Positions 1-9,245 of a DNA stretch of 64,000 nucleotides are shown here, one piece after another; within the stretch, counting starts at the first letter, position 1, and every line of letters begins with the position of its first letter. Under the pieces are notes generated by a model that saw only the letters and a program-made list of their open reading frames with translations, was not told the DNA's origin and did no database searches. The DNA lies in the NCBI RefSeq assembly GCF_002295065.1, contig NZ_NSGG01000009.1:124001-188000 (forward strand). The letters run 5' to 3'. The DNA comes from Mesorhizobium sp. WSM3859 (lineage in GTDB: Bacteria > Pseudomonadota > Alphaproteobacteria > Rhizobiales > Rhizobiaceae). A program made the translations under genes and the position numbers.

Positions 1-401
1 CGAACTGCGGCTACATCATCTTCAACTTCCTCAACCTCAATGCCGGCTGGATCCACCGCATCGACAACGGCCATATCAAGCGGCCGTGGAAGGCGCCGAC
101 CTGGCTGCTCGGTATCGGCGCCATCTTCGCCTATGTCAACGCGGTCTTCATGGGCGCCGGTGCCAAGGTGTGGAACCCAATGGCGCTGTGGGCCGGCCTG
201 GTCACGGCTGCCTTGATCATCCCGGTGTTCTGCTTCCGCCACTACATCCAGGATGGCGGCAAATTCCCCGAGCATATGCTGGCGGATCTCGGCATGGCGG
301 GGGCAGACCTCTCGGTCAAGAAGGCAGGCATGCTGCCCTATCTGACGCTCGCCGCCGGCGTGATCGTGATGCTGATCGCCAATTGGGTGTTCGTCATCTG
401 A
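1..401 (+). CDS. APC-type amino acid permease, C-terminal part (5' end outside window)
   Basis: The reading frame is open from the left edge and ends at a TGA, leaving the last 132 residues. Three hydrophobic segments are visible: around TWLLGIGAIFAYVNAVFMG, MALWAGLVTAALIIPVFCF, and a last one running to the C-terminus (MLIANWVFVI). The spacing of these helices and the cytoplasmic loop with RIDNGHIKRPWKAP fit the tail of an amino acid/polyamine/organocation (APC) permease. The family is inferred from this tail alone and the substrate cannot be told. A strong intrinsic terminator follows 17 bases after the stop, so this is the last gene of its transcript. Confidence 0.6.
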   Translation, partial: NCGYIIFNFLNLNAGWIHRIDNGHIKRPWKAPTWLLGIGAIFAYVNAVFMGAGAKVWNPMALWAGLVTAALIIPVFCFRHYIQDGGKFPEHMLADLGMAGADLSVKKAGMLPYLTLAAGVIVMLIANWVFVI

Positions 402-418
402 CGTGGCAACCTGAATGG

Positions 419-452
419 AAACGGGCGCGCTTCGGCGCGCCCGTTTGTTTTT
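419..452 (+). terminator. Intrinsic terminator of the APC permease gene
   Basis: A 12-bp GC-rich stem (arms ACGGGCGCGC / GCGCGCCCGT plus two A-T pairs) with a TTCG tetraloop is followed by a T-rich run (TTTGTTTTT). It is a textbook rho-independent terminator just after the permease stop and just before the convergent monooxygenase gene. Confidence 0.92.
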
Positions 453-474
453 GGCGAGTTTGTCGAAGCTGAGA

Positions 475-1824
475 TCAGCCGGCCTTGCGGACGGCCTCGC
501 CTTCGAAGAACCGGTTCGGCGGCCGCTTCAGGCCAAGATTCTCGCGCAGCGTCGACCCTTCATATTCGCGCCTGAAGATCCCGCGCCGCTGCAGCTCAGG
601 CACCACCTTCTCGGCGAAGTCGTCGAGACCGGCGGGAAGATAAGGGAACATGACGTTGAAGCCGTCGGAGCCTTCCGTCAGCAGCCATTCCTCCATCCCG
701 TCAGCAATGGTTTTCGGGGTGCCGACAAAGGCAAGGCCGGAAAAGCCGCCGAGCCGCTGCGCCAGCTGGCGAACCGTCAGATCTTCATTGCGCGCGAGTT
801 CGATGACGCGTTCGCGGCTGCTCTTCGACGCATTGGTTTCCGGAATGTCCGGCAACGGTCCGTCCGGATCGAAACCCGACGCGTCGTGGCCGAGCGCGAT
901 CGACAGCGAGGCGATGCCGCTCTCGTAATAGACGAGGCTGTCCAGCTTCGCGCGCTTGGCCCGCGCCTCCTCGACGCTGTCGCCGACGATGACGAAGGCG
1001 CCGGGCAGGATCTTGATGTCGTCGCGCGCCCGGCCAAGCTTTTGCGCGCGGCCCTTCACGTCGGCAAAGAAGCGCTGGCCGGATGCCAGGTCGGGCGGCG
1101 CGGCGAAGATCACCTCCGCCGTCTCGGCGGCCAGTTGGCGCCCAACGTCGGACGCGCCGGCCTGGACGATGACCGGCCAGCCCTGGATTGGCCGGGCGAT
1201 GTTGAGCGGGCCGCGCACAGACAGGTGCTCGCCCTTGTGGTCGAGCACATGCAGTTTCGATGGATCGAAATAGAGGCCGCTTTCGGCGTCGCGGATGAAG
1301 GCGTCATCGGCAAAACTGTCCCACAGCCCGGTCACGACATCGTAGAACTCGCGCGCCCGGTGGTAGCGCTCGTCATGCTCGACATGCTCGTCGAGGCCGA
1401 AATTCAGCGCGGCGTCGGGATTGGAGGTAGTGACGATGTTCCAGCCGGCGCGCCCGCCGCTGATATGGTCGAGCGAGGCGAAGCGCCGGGCGATGTGATA
1501 GGGCGCGTCGAAGGTGGTCGAAGCGGTGGCGACCAGGCCAATGTGATCGGTGACGGCGGCAAGCGCCGAGAGCAGCGTGAACGGCTCGAAGGACGTTACC
1601 GTGTGGCTGCGCCGCAGCGCCTCGATTGGCATGTTGAGCACGGCCAGATGGTCGGCCATGAAGAAGGCGTCGAACTTCGCCGCCTCTAGCGTCTGCGCGA
1701 AACGCTTCAGATGCGCGAAGTTGAAGTTGGCGTCCGGATAGGCGCCCGGATAGCGCCAGGCGCCGGTGTGAAGACTGACCGGGCGCATGAAGGCGCCGAG
1801 TCGCAATTGCCGTTTTTCTGACAT
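475..1824 (-). CDS. LLM-class flavin-dependent monooxygenase (NtaA/SnaA/SoxA type)
   Basis: A 449-residue TIM-barrel flavin monooxygenase that would use FMNH2 from a separate reductase. Hallmarks of the NtaA/SnaA/DszA/SoxA branch are the N-terminus RLGAFMRPVSLHTGAWR, the FFMADHLAV segment near residue 55, the ASLDHISGGRAGWNIVTT block near 115-132 and the late segment AFVGTPKTIADGMEEWL. Family members attack nitrilotriacetate, dibenzothiophene sulfone, alkanesulfonates and similar compounds; the substrate here is unknown. The length is normal for the branch. The ATG at 1824 directly gives the family N-terminus. No reductase or transporter gene lies next to it, so context does not narrow the role. 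Confidence 0.88.
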   Translation of the reverse strand: MSEKRQLRLGAFMRPVSLHTGAWRYPGAYPDANFNFAHLKRFAQTLEAAKFDAFFMADHLAVLNMPIEALRRSHTVTSFEPFTLLSALAAVTDHIGLVATASTTFDAPYHIARRFASLDHISGGRAGWNIVTTSNPDAALNFGLDEHVEHDERYHRAREFYDVVTGLWDSFADDAFIRDAESGLYFDPSKLHVLDHKGEHLSVRGPLNIARPIQGWPVIVQAGASDVGRQLAAETAEVIFAAPPDLASGQRFFADVKGRAQKLGRARDDIKILPGAFVIVGDSVEEARAKRAKLDSLVYYESGIASLSIALGHDASGFDPDGPLPDIPETNASKSSRERVIELARNEDLTVRQLAQRLGGFSGLAFVGTPKTIADGMEEWLLTEGSDGFNVMFPYLPAGLDDFAEKVVPELQRRGIFRREYEGSTLRENLGLKRPPNRFFEGEAVRKAG

Positions 1825-1960
1825 GGGAATGATCCAGCGATGACGAGCGTTGCCGCTCCGATATTAGCGCAGGATCGGCCTGCATCGCGCCGCTGAAAAG
1901 GAATTCTGTTTTGCCGAAGCCCTGCCGCGGAGCATTTTCGCCCGACTGGCCCTTGATGCG

Positions 1961-1998
1961 GATCATCCGCCACCGGCTTTCGCCGATGGCGGATGATC
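1961..1998 (-). terminator. Inverted repeat downstream of the RND permease gene (possible terminator)
   Basis: Perfect 12-base arms GATCATCCGCCA (1961-1972) and TGGCGGATGATC (1987-1998) are separated by 14 bases. It lies 20 bases past the stop of the minus-strand RND permease gene. There is no T tract, so it may act as a transcript-end stabiliser or a factor-assisted terminator. The arm structure is seen; the role is inferred. Confidence 0.5.
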
Positions 1999-2017
1999 GC
2001 AGGTTGCCACCTTGTTC

Positions 2018-5000
2018 CTATTCCGCGGCCAGTGCCAGTTGCGGCCGTTCGATGCCTTCGATCTTCTCCGGCTCCGGCGCCTGCTCGTCGGTCTTAGCCT
2101 TCTTCGGCGCACGGCCGAAGAACAGCGCATAGCCGGCCGGCAGCACCAGAATGGTGAGCACTGTCGCGACCAGAATGCCGCCCATCATGGCATAGGCCAA
2201 CGGCCCCCAGAAGACGGCGCGCGAGATCGGGATCAGCGCCAGCACGGCGGTGAGCGCGGTCAGCATGATCGGTCGGAAGCGGCGCACGGCAGCACCCACG
2301 ATCGCCTCCGATCGGTCCATGCCGGCCGCTATGTCCTGATCGATCTGGTCGACCAGGATGATCGAGTTGCGCATGATGATGCCGAGCAGCGCGATGACGC
2401 CGAGGATGGCGACGAAGCCGAAGGGCGCGCCGCTGATCAGCAGCGCCGCGGCGGCGCCGATGATGCCGAGCGGACCGGTGGCCAGCACCAGCATCGACTT
2501 GCCGAAATGCTGCAGCTGGACCATCAGAAGCACGACGATGATCGCGAGCATGATCGGCGCCTTGGCTGCGATCGAGGCCTGGCTTTCGGCCGAGTCCTCG
2601 GCGCCGCCCTGGATCTCGACCTTGTAGCCGGGCGCAAGGCCGGCGCGCAGGTCCTTCATGTCGTTGTACATCTTGGTGACGACATCATTCGACTGCACGC
2701 CGTCCGGCAGCGTGGCGCGCACGCTGATCGTCGGCAGGCGGTCGCGCCGCCATTCGACGCCCTGCTCCATGACCGGCACGACCTTGGCCACCTGCGAGAG
2801 CGGCACTGAACCGCCGAAATCGGTCGGGACGTAGACGGAGTCGACCGAGGACAAGAGATGGCGGCTCGCCTCCGGCTCGCGGGCGACGATCGAGACCGTC
2901 TCCTCGCCGTCGCGGAAGTCGTCGAGCGCCGCGCCGGACATGGTGCCCTGCAGCACCTGGCGGATGCGCTGCGAAGTGACGCCAAGGGCGCGAGCACGAT
3001 CCTGGTCGATCACCAGCTTCATCGCCGGCACCGGTTCCAGCCAGTCGTCATGAATGGCGCCGAGCAGCGGATTGGCCTGAAACTTCGCCTTCACCTCGTC
3101 GGCGATGCGGCGCACCTCCTTGCGGTCGGGACCCATGATGCGCATCTGCACCGGCCAGCCGGTCGGCGGTCCAAGGAACAGACGGTCGACCTTACCGCGG
3201 ATCGACGGGAAGTCCTTGGCCAGGATGCCGCGCATCTTGACGATCAGCCGCTCGCGCGCCGGCTCGTCCTTGGCCATCACCAAAAGTTGGGCGAAGTTGG
3301 GGTTGCGCAGTTGCTGGTCGAGCGGCAGGAAGAAGCGCGGCGCGCCCTCGCCGATATAGGTGGCGATGAAGCGCTTGTCGGGATCGTCCATCATTTTTGC
3401 TTCCAGCGCCTTTGCCTGGTTCTCGACTTCCTTGATCGAGGTGCCTTCCGGCAGCCAGAGATCGACGAGGATTTCCGGACGCGAGGATTGCGGGAAGAAA
3501 TTCTGCGGGATGAACTGGAAGGCCCAGAGGCTGGTGGCGAAGGTGACCAGCGTCATCACCAGAACGATGATGCGGTGGCGCACGGCCCAGGTGACCGTCG
3601 CGCGCAGGCGCCGATAGAAACCGGTGTCGAAGACATCGTGGTGGGTGCCGGCGTGCTTGCGCTGCTTCAGGATCATGTAGCCCAGCCACGGTGTGAAATA
3701 GACCGCGACGAACCACGACACGACCAGCGCGATGCCGACGACATAGAACAGCGTGCGCACATATTCGCCGGCGGTCGACGCCGCGAAGCCGACCGGGATG
3801 AAGCCCGCCGTGGTGATAAGCGTGCCGGTGAGCATCGGGAAGGCGGTCGAGGTATAGGCGAAGCTCGCCGCCTCGATCTTGACCAGCCCTTCCTCGAGCT
3901 TTCGCTCCATCATCTCGACGACGATCATGGCGTCGTCGACCAGGAGACCGAGCGCGATGATCAAAGCGCCGAGCGAGATGCGCTGCAGGTCGATGCCGAT
4001 CTCGTACATGATGGCGAAGGTCGCGGCCAAGACCAATGGGATGGCTATGGCGATCACCAGGCCAGAGCGCCAGCCGATCGACAGCAGCGAGACGGCGAGC
4101 ACGATGAGCAGCGCTTCGCCGAGCGCCTCCATAAACTCGCTCACCGCGTCCTTGACGACCTGTGGCTGGTCGGAGATCTGGTCGACCGAAACGCCATAGG
4201 GCAACCCTGTCTCGAAGCGCTGATAGGTCGCCTCGACATCCTTGCCGACATCCCTGACGTTGAAACCCTTGGCCATGACGACGCCGACCTGGACGCTCTC
4301 ATGGCCGTTGAAGCGGTATTTGCGCTCGTAGGGGTCTTCGAGGCCGGACGAGACGGTGGCGATGTCGCCGAGACGCGTCACCTGGCTGCCGGAGCGCAGC
4401 CTCAGCTCACGGATGTCCGCGGCCTTGGTGACGTCGCCCTCGACCGAGATGCGCACCGAGCGCAGGCCGGTGTCGACCGAGCCCGCCGGATCGACGGCGT
4501 TCTGCCCTTTGACGGCGTTCTGCAGGTCAACAATGGTCAGGCCGCGCTCGGCCAGCGACTTGGACGAGACGTCGATATAGATCTTCTCCGGCTGGTCGCC
4601 GATGATGACCGCCTTCTCGACGCCCGGGGTCGTGAGCAGCATGTCACGCGCCTGGATGGCGAACTTCTTCAGCTCCGGATAGGTGAAGCCGTCGCCGCTG
4701 ATCGAATGCAGCGTGATGAAAGTGTCGCCGAATTCGTCATTGAAATAGGGACCGAGCAGGCCCTGCGGCAATTCATTGGAAATGTCGCCAACCTTCTTGC
4801 GCACCTGGTAGAAGGCGTCCTTCACCTGCTCGGGATTGGTGTCGCCTTTTACCTGCAGCGTGATGATGGCGCTGCCGGCGCGGGTGTAGGAGCGCACGAA
4901 ATCGAGATGCGGCGTTTCCTGCAGCTTGCGCTCGATCTTGTTGACGACCTGGTCCTCCATGTCCTGGATCGAAGCGCCGGGCCAGATCGCCTGCACCACC

Positions 5001-5170
5001 ATGACGCGGAAGGTGAAATCAGGGTCTTCCTTCTGGCCCATGCGCATCAGGCCGAGCGCGCCGGCGAGGATGATCAACCCGAACAGGAAGCGCGCGATGC
5101 TCGGATGTCCGATCGCCCAGCGCGAAAGATTGAAGGGCCGCTTTTCGGTGCTGCTGTCAGTCGTGGTCAT
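2018..5170 (-). CDS. RND-family efflux pump, inner-membrane permease (HAE1/AcrB type)
   Basis: A 1050-residue proton-driven multidrug-type exporter, normal AcrB length. One N-terminal helix (FLFGLIILAGALGLMRMG) precedes a large periplasmic domain (VVQAIWPGASIQDMEDQVV). Further helices follow from about residue 330, including the TM4 GLLVDDAMIVVEMMERK segment with the Asp-Asp proton-relay pair. A second half repeats this architecture, with FVAILGVIALLGIIMRNS in TM10-11. I chose the ATG at 5170 (MTTTDSSTEKRPFNLSRWAI) over an upstream TTG with no ribosome site. It is the third gene of tetR-adaptor-permease; 250 bases separate it from the adaptor. No outer-membrane channel gene is adjacent, so it probably shares one encoded elsewhere. 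Confidence 0.93.
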   Translation of the reverse strand: MTTTDSSTEKRPFNLSRWAIGHPSIARFLFGLIILAGALGLMRMGQKEDPDFTFRVMVVQAIWPGASIQDMEDQVVNKIERKLQETPHLDFVRSYTRAGSAIITLQVKGDTNPEQVKDAFYQVRKKVGDISNELPQGLLGPYFNDEFGDTFITLHSISGDGFTYPELKKFAIQARDMLLTTPGVEKAVIIGDQPEKIYIDVSSKSLAERGLTIVDLQNAVKGQNAVDPAGSVDTGLRSVRISVEGDVTKAADIRELRLRSGSQVTRLGDIATVSSGLEDPYERKYRFNGHESVQVGVVMAKGFNVRDVGKDVEATYQRFETGLPYGVSVDQISDQPQVVKDAVSEFMEALGEALLIVLAVSLLSIGWRSGLVIAIAIPLVLAATFAIMYEIGIDLQRISLGALIIALGLLVDDAMIVVEMMERKLEEGLVKIEAASFAYTSTAFPMLTGTLITTAGFIPVGFAASTAGEYVRTLFYVVGIALVVSWFVAVYFTPWLGYMILKQRKHAGTHHDVFDTGFYRRLRATVTWAVRHRIIVLVMTLVTFATSLWAFQFIPQNFFPQSSRPEILVDLWLPEGTSIKEVENQAKALEAKMMDDPDKRFIATYIGEGAPRFFLPLDQQLRNPNFAQLLVMAKDEPARERLIVKMRGILAKDFPSIRGKVDRLFLGPPTGWPVQMRIMGPDRKEVRRIADEVKAKFQANPLLGAIHDDWLEPVPAMKLVIDQDRARALGVTSQRIRQVLQGTMSGAALDDFRDGEETVSIVAREPEASRHLLSSVDSVYVPTDFGGSVPLSQVAKVVPVMEQGVEWRRDRLPTISVRATLPDGVQSNDVVTKMYNDMKDLRAGLAPGYKVEIQGGAEDSAESQASIAAKAPIMLAIIVVLLMVQLQHFGKSMLVLATGPLGIIGAAAALLISGAPFGFVAILGVIALLGIIMRNSIILVDQIDQDIAAGMDRSEAIVGAAVRRFRPIMLTALTAVLALIPISRAVFWGPLAYAMMGGILVATVLTILVLPAGYALFFGRAPKKAKTDEQAPEPEKIEGIERPQLALAAE

Positions 5171-5420
5171 GGCGCAAGTCCAGTCCAATTAATCGGCAAT
5201 GCCCGCTTGGCACTGCCCGCAAACTCTCGGTCGGGTTTCCGGGCGGCGAGACCCTCAAGCGGAGAGAGACTCGCAAATCACGCAGGACGACGCGGCACTG
5301 CCGCGGGGGGAGCCAACATGCCGGCATCCCGCGATCGGGCGTCCGCCGCCCGGAACCCATGCCCTTCCCCGGCTCGCGGCTCGATGCAGCGAGGGCGGGA
5401 AAGGCGTCTGTCGCGCCTGG

Positions 5421-6581
5421 TTAGTGCAGGCTGTTGGTGGTTGCGGCGTCCTCCGCCGAGGCGGATTGCTGGGCGTCGTTGGAAAGCTTGACCTTCAGGT
5501 TTTCGGTCATGAACTGGGTACCGGCCGCGACCACGACATCGCCCTGTTTCAGGCCGTCGGCCACGGTGACGCCGTCGGCGGTGAAGTTGGCGACCTTGAT
5601 CGGCCGGGGATGCACGGTGTCGGAGGCGCGATCGACCGTCCAGACGATCTGCTTGCCGTTCTTTTCGGTCATCGCGGTCAGCGGGATCGACACGAGCTCA
5701 GCCTTGCTGCCGACGGTCGCCTGGACATTGGCGGTCATGCCGAGCAGCACGCGCGGATCGTTGGGCAGCGAGACACGCACCGCGAAGGTGCGCGACTGCG
5801 GGTCGGCGCTGCCGGCGACCTCGCGAACCTTGCCGTCAAGGGTAAGCCCTTCGTCCGACCAGAAGCTCGCCTTGACCTGCTTGCCGGGCTTGAAGCCTGC
5901 GATATCCATCTCCGGCACCGCGATCGAAACTTCCTTCTCGCCATCGACCGCTACGGTCATCACCGGCGTGCCGGCGGCGACCACCTGGCCGACATCGGCG
6001 GAGATAGCGGTGACGATGCCGTTCTTGCTGGCCTTCAGATCGGCGTATTGAACCTGGTTCTGCGCCTGGGCCAGCGTCGAACGAGCGGCATCGCGGGTCG
6101 CCACGGCCTGGTCGTAGGTCAGCCGCGCCTGGTCGAGCTGCGACTTCGGCGCGAAATTCTTGGCATAGAGCTGCTCGGCGCGCTTCCTGGCGAGGTCGAC
6201 GGTTTCGACTTGGCGCTCGGCGGCGTCGAGGCTGGCCGCAGCGCTCTTGACCGACAGTTCGTAATCGACAGGATCGACGCGGGCGAGCACGTCGCCCTCA
6301 TTCACATGCTGGCCGATATCGACCAGGCGCTCGGTGACCTTGCCGGCGATGCGGAAGCCGAGATTCATCTCGGTGCGGGCACGCACCGAACCGGAATAAT
6401 CGAGCTGACGGGTGGTCTGCGCCTCGCCGATCTCGACCACCTTCACCGGCCGGACGACTTCCTGGACGACCTCGGCCTTCTCCTGGCTGCAGCCGGCAAG
6501 GCCGAGCACTGCCGCGACGACGGCGGCGGTTGGGAGGCCGGCGGCCGGCAGCTTGCGGAGGATGGAACTGGACAAAGACAC
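5421..6581 (-). CDS. RND efflux periplasmic adaptor (membrane fusion) lipoprotein
   Basis: A 386-residue adaptor linking the inner-membrane RND pump to an outer-membrane channel. The N-terminus has a hydrophobic stretch ending in the lipobox LAGC, so it is probably lipid-anchored in the inner membrane. Then come a barrel/lipoyl half-domain (NLGFRIAGKVTERLVDIGQ), a coiled-coil hairpin with many Ala/Gln/Arg residues (about 100-185), the second lipoyl half (IVTAISADVGQVVAAG) and beta-barrel domains. The start is GTG at 6581 with GGGAG upstream. It sits 55 bases after the tetR stop and ahead of the permease, so all three are probably co-transcribed and derepressed by the pump's substrates. Confidence 0.92.
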   Translation of the reverse strand: MSLSSSILRKLPAAGLPTAAVVAAVLGLAGCSQEKAEVVQEVVRPVKVVEIGEAQTTRQLDYSGSVRARTEMNLGFRIAGKVTERLVDIGQHVNEGDVLARVDPVDYELSVKSAAASLDAAERQVETVDLARKRAEQLYAKNFAPKSQLDQARLTYDQAVATRDAARSTLAQAQNQVQYADLKASKNGIVTAISADVGQVVAAGTPVMTVAVDGEKEVSIAVPEMDIAGFKPGKQVKASFWSDEGLTLDGKVREVAGSADPQSRTFAVRVSLPNDPRVLLGMTANVQATVGSKAELVSIPLTAMTEKNGKQIVWTVDRASDTVHPRPIKVANFTADGVTVADGLKQGDVVVAAGTQFMTENLKVKLSNDAQQSASAEDAATTNSLH

Positions 6582-6636
6582 CTTAGCACTCCCGAACTGG
6601 AGATGATTTGTCGAAACCGCGCCCGGCGGGCGGCGG

Positions 6637-7242
6637 CTATTTCAAGGCTCTGATTGCGTAGTCGATAAGTTCGTCGGGCATCGCCCGATTGGTCTTGGCA
6701 AGGCACTGCGCGACCATCTGCGGATGGCAAAGAATGACGGTCGCGGCGCCGAAGCAACGCGAGGCCGTTTCCGGATCCTGCTGCCTGAACTCGCCGGCCT
6801 CGATGCCCTCGCGTATCACCTCGGCGAACAGGTCGTGGATGCTGTTGACATGCTTGTCGATGACACCCCAGTCACGCTCCAGCGCGACGATGACCATCTC
6901 ATGCACCTTCTCTTGGTCGAGCATGACCTCCAGAGTCATCTTGTACTGGGCATGGATGTAGCGCCGCAGCCGCTCCTCGGCGCTGATCGGCAGGTGCATG
7001 ATCTCGTAGGCCATCTTGTAGCTGGCGCCGAGCATGCGGCCGCAGACGGCCTGGTGGATTTCGACCTTGGAGGCAAAGAAGCGGTAGATGTTGGCCGGCG
7101 ACATGCCGAGCTCGCGGGCAATGTCGGCAACGTTTGTCTTGCCGTAGCCGTAATGGCGGAACAGCCGCTCGGCGCAGTCGAGAATGCGGGTCACATTCTC
7201 CTGCCTGGAGGGGTCTGCCACGATGTTGGCGACTTCTGACAT
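6637..7242 (-). CDS. TetR/AcrR-family repressor of the RND pump operon
   Basis: A 201-residue repressor. The N-terminal helix-turn-helix is clear (ILDCAERLFRHYGYGKTNVA, then DIARELGMSPANIYRFFASK), about residues 20-65; the all-helical rest would bind an inducer and dimerise. The ATG at 7242 (MSEVANIVADPSRQENV) is preferred over a TTG eleven codons upstream. It is the first gene of the pump operon, and a large palindrome begins four bases upstream of its start codon, which suggests autorepression together with the adaptor and permease genes. The inducer is unknown. Confidence 0.92.
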   Translation of the reverse strand: MSEVANIVADPSRQENVTRILDCAERLFRHYGYGKTNVADIARELGMSPANIYRFFASKVEIHQAVCGRMLGASYKMAYEIMHLPISAEERLRRYIHAQYKMTLEVMLDQEKVHEMVIVALERDWGVIDKHVNSIHDLFAEVIREGIEAGEFRQQDPETASRCFGAATVILCHPQMVAQCLAKTNRAMPDELIDYAIRALK

Positions 7243-7245
7243 GGC

Positions 7246-7300
7246 GCTTTCGTTTTGACGAGTGACGAATTTCAATTTTCGTCAGTCGTAAAACGAAAGC
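7246..7300 (-). promoter_or_regulatory. Long imperfect palindrome, probable TetR operator/promoter of the pump operon
   Basis: Left arm 7246-7269 (GCTTTCGTTTTGACGAG then TGACGAA) and right arm 7278-7300 are reverse complements except for one extra G and one mismatch. They are separated by 8 bases. The inner TGACGAA / TTCGTCA pair is perfect. The element abuts the tetR start codon, the position expected for an autoregulatory operator. Its length would allow two TetR dimers or a dimer pair. Arm complementarity is seen; binding is inferred. Confidence 0.7.
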
Positions 7301-7412
7301 AGCGAGGAGTCAACGCGAAATCGACGTACGCGTATAATTTGGTGACAGATGGTGACAGTTGCGAGGGCCGGCATGGGTGACGAGGATGCTACCTCTAACG
7401 CAGCGATCCTTC

Positions 7413-7457
7413 GCGCCCCCCTCTGTCCTGCCGGACATCTCCCCACTTGGGGGGAGA
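7413..7457 (+). repeat. REP-like palindromic intergenic element, copy 1
   Basis: The sequence GCGCCCCCCTCTG, TCCTGCCGGACA and TCTCCCC-ACTTGGGGGGAGA holds the short C-tract/G-tract hairpin found in copies 2 to 4 of this window. It is inverted relative to copy 2, 68 bases away. Together with the operator they fill the 360-base gap between tetR and the acyl-CoA synthetase gene; I see no gene there. Confidence 0.75.
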
Positions 7458-7525
7458 TTAGAAGCTTTGGCGCCGGCTCCATTCCTGCAACGTCGGCAAT
7501 TGGCGAAAGCGGGCGCGACATCCAA

Positions 7526-7571
7526 TCTCCCCCCTCGTGGGGGAGATGTCCGGCAGGACAGAGGGGGGCGC
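7526..7571 (-). repeat. REP-like palindromic intergenic element, copy 2 (inverted)
   Basis: Reverse-oriented copy: TCTCCCCCCTCGTGGGGGAGA followed by TGTCCGGCAGGACA and GAGGGGGGCGC. It is the mirror image of copy 1, so the two could fold into one long structure in a transcript. It lies 33 bases past the stop of the acyl-CoA synthetase gene and may end or stabilise that mRNA. Confidence 0.75.
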
Positions 7572-7604
7572 TGTCCCGCCGACGTGGCTTTTTCGCTCGC
7601 CGAA

Positions 7605-9245
7605 CTACGCCCCCTTCGCCATCTCCCTCAACCTGAACTTCTGGATCTTCCCCGTAGAGGTCTTCGGAATCTCCGCGAACACCACAGCCTTCGGCACCTT
7701 GAAACGCGCCAGCAGCCCTCGGCAATGCTCGATGATCTCTGCCTCTGTCGCGGTCTTGCCGGGCTTCAGCTCGACATAGGCGACAGGCACCTCGCCCCAT
7801 TTGTCGTCCGCGCGAGCCACCACCCCGCACGAGGCGACCGATGGATGCTTGTAGAGCGCGTCCTCGACCTCGATGGACGAAATGTTCTCGCCGCCCGAGA
7901 TGATGATGTCCTTGGAGCGGTCCTTGAGTTGGACGTAGCCGTCCGGGTGCATGACGCCGAGGTCGCCGGAATGGAACCAGCCGCCGGCGAAGGCCTCGTC
8001 GGTGGCCTTGCGGTTCTTGAGGTACCCCTTCATGACGATGTTGCCGCGGAACATGACCTCACCAATGGTCTCCCCGTCGGCCGGCGTTTCGACCATGGCC
8101 TGCGGGTCCATCACCGTCAGGCCCTCGAGCGAGGCGTAGCGCACGCCCTGGCGCGCTTTCTTCCCCATCCTAGGCCCCTTCTCCAGCGCGTCCCACTCAT
8201 TGTGCCATTCATTGACGACGGCCGGGCCGTAGGTCTCGGTCAGGCCGTAGAGATGGGTGACGGCAAAGCCTGCATCGGCCATGCCGGACAGCACCGCTTC
8301 CGGCGGCGGTGCCGCGGCGGTGTTGAAAGTGACAGTCTGCCGGAACGCGCGCTTGTCCTCGTCCTTCGCATTGATCAGCACCGACATGACGATCGGCGCG
8401 CCGCAGAGATGGGTGACGCCGTGGTCGGCGATCGCGTCATAAATCGGCTTCGCCCGCACCCAGCGCAGGCAGACATGCGTGCCGGCCTGCACGGCAAGCG
8501 TCCAGGGGAAGCACCAGCCGTTGCAGTGGAACATCGGCAGCGTCCAGAGATAGACCGCGTGCTTGGCCATGCCGGCATGAATGGTGTTGGTATAAGCCAT
8601 CAGGGCGGCGCCGCGATGATGGTACACGACGCCCTTCGGGTTGCCTGTCGTGCCGGACGTGTAGTTGAGCGAGATGGCGTCCCATTCGTCGTCCGGCATC
8701 GACCATGCGAACGCCTCGTCGCCCGCGGCGACGAAATCCTCATAATCGAGCGCGCCGATGCGCCCGCCCTTCGGATAGGGAGCGTCGGCCGCATAATCGG
8801 GGTCGTCATAGTCGATCACCAATGGCTTGGCCTTGGCCAACGCCAGGGCCTCCTTGACCACGCCCGAGAATTCGCGGTCGACGATCAGCACCTTCGCGTC
8901 GGCATGGTCGATCTGGAAAGCGATGACGGCGGCGTCGAGACGGGTGTTCAGCGAATGCAGCACCGCCTTGGTCATCGGCACGCCGAAATGCGCTTCCAGC
9001 ATCGGCGGCGTGTTGGACAGCATCACCGTCACCGTGTCGCCCTTGCCGATGCCGTGCCTCGCAAGCGCCGAGGCAAGCTTCAGCGAGCGGCGCCAGAACT
9101 CGCGATAGGTGATGCGCTGGCTGCCATGGATGATGGCGATGTGGTCCGGATAGGTCTTGGCCGCGCGTTCAAGATAAGTGAGCGGCGTCAGCGGCTGATG
9201 GTTGGCGGCGTTCCTGTCGAGGTCCTGTTCGTAGGGATTGGCCAT
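7605..9245 (-). CDS. Acyl-CoA synthetase (AMP-forming, AlkK/FadD-like)
   Basis: A 546-residue ANL-superfamily ligase that adenylates a carboxylic acid and transfers it to CoA. Seen are the phosphate loop YTSGTTGNPKGVVYHHRG (about 180-197), the A5 motif YGLTETYGP, the A7-A8 region GWFHSGDLGVMHPDGYVQLKDRSKDII split by the hinge, and the C-terminal catalytic lysine context TSTGKIQKFRLREM. The length and motifs match medium-chain/AlkK-like ligases; the acid is not predictable. I chose the ATG at 9245 (MANPYEQDLDRN) with GGGGAGA upstream; the open frame continues about 280 codons further without homology. It is transcribed away from the sorC-type gene. Confidence 0.92.
   Translation of the reverse strand: MANPYEQDLDRNAANHQPLTPLTYLERAAKTYPDHIAIIHGSQRITYREFWRRSLKLASALARHGIGKGDTVTVMLSNTPPMLEAHFGVPMTKAVLHSLNTRLDAAVIAFQIDHADAKVLIVDREFSGVVKEALALAKAKPLVIDYDDPDYAADAPYPKGGRIGALDYEDFVAAGDEAFAWSMPDDEWDAISLNYTSGTTGNPKGVVYHHRGAALMAYTNTIHAGMAKHAVYLWTLPMFHCNGWCFPWTLAVQAGTHVCLRWVRAKPIYDAIADHGVTHLCGAPIVMSVLINAKDEDKRAFRQTVTFNTAAAPPPEAVLSGMADAGFAVTHLYGLTETYGPAVVNEWHNEWDALEKGPRMGKKARQGVRYASLEGLTVMDPQAMVETPADGETIGEVMFRGNIVMKGYLKNRKATDEAFAGGWFHSGDLGVMHPDGYVQLKDRSKDIIISGGENISSIEVEDALYKHPSVASCGVVARADDKWGEVPVAYVELKPGKTATEAEIIEHCRGLLARFKVPKAVVFAEIPKTSTGKIQKFRLREMAKGA

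Noticed and set aside
2858..5491. Plus-strand open frame of 877 codons opposite the RND permease gene
   Set aside because: It mirrors the codon pattern of the real minus-strand gene, is rich in Asp/Arg/His, and has no recognisable domain.
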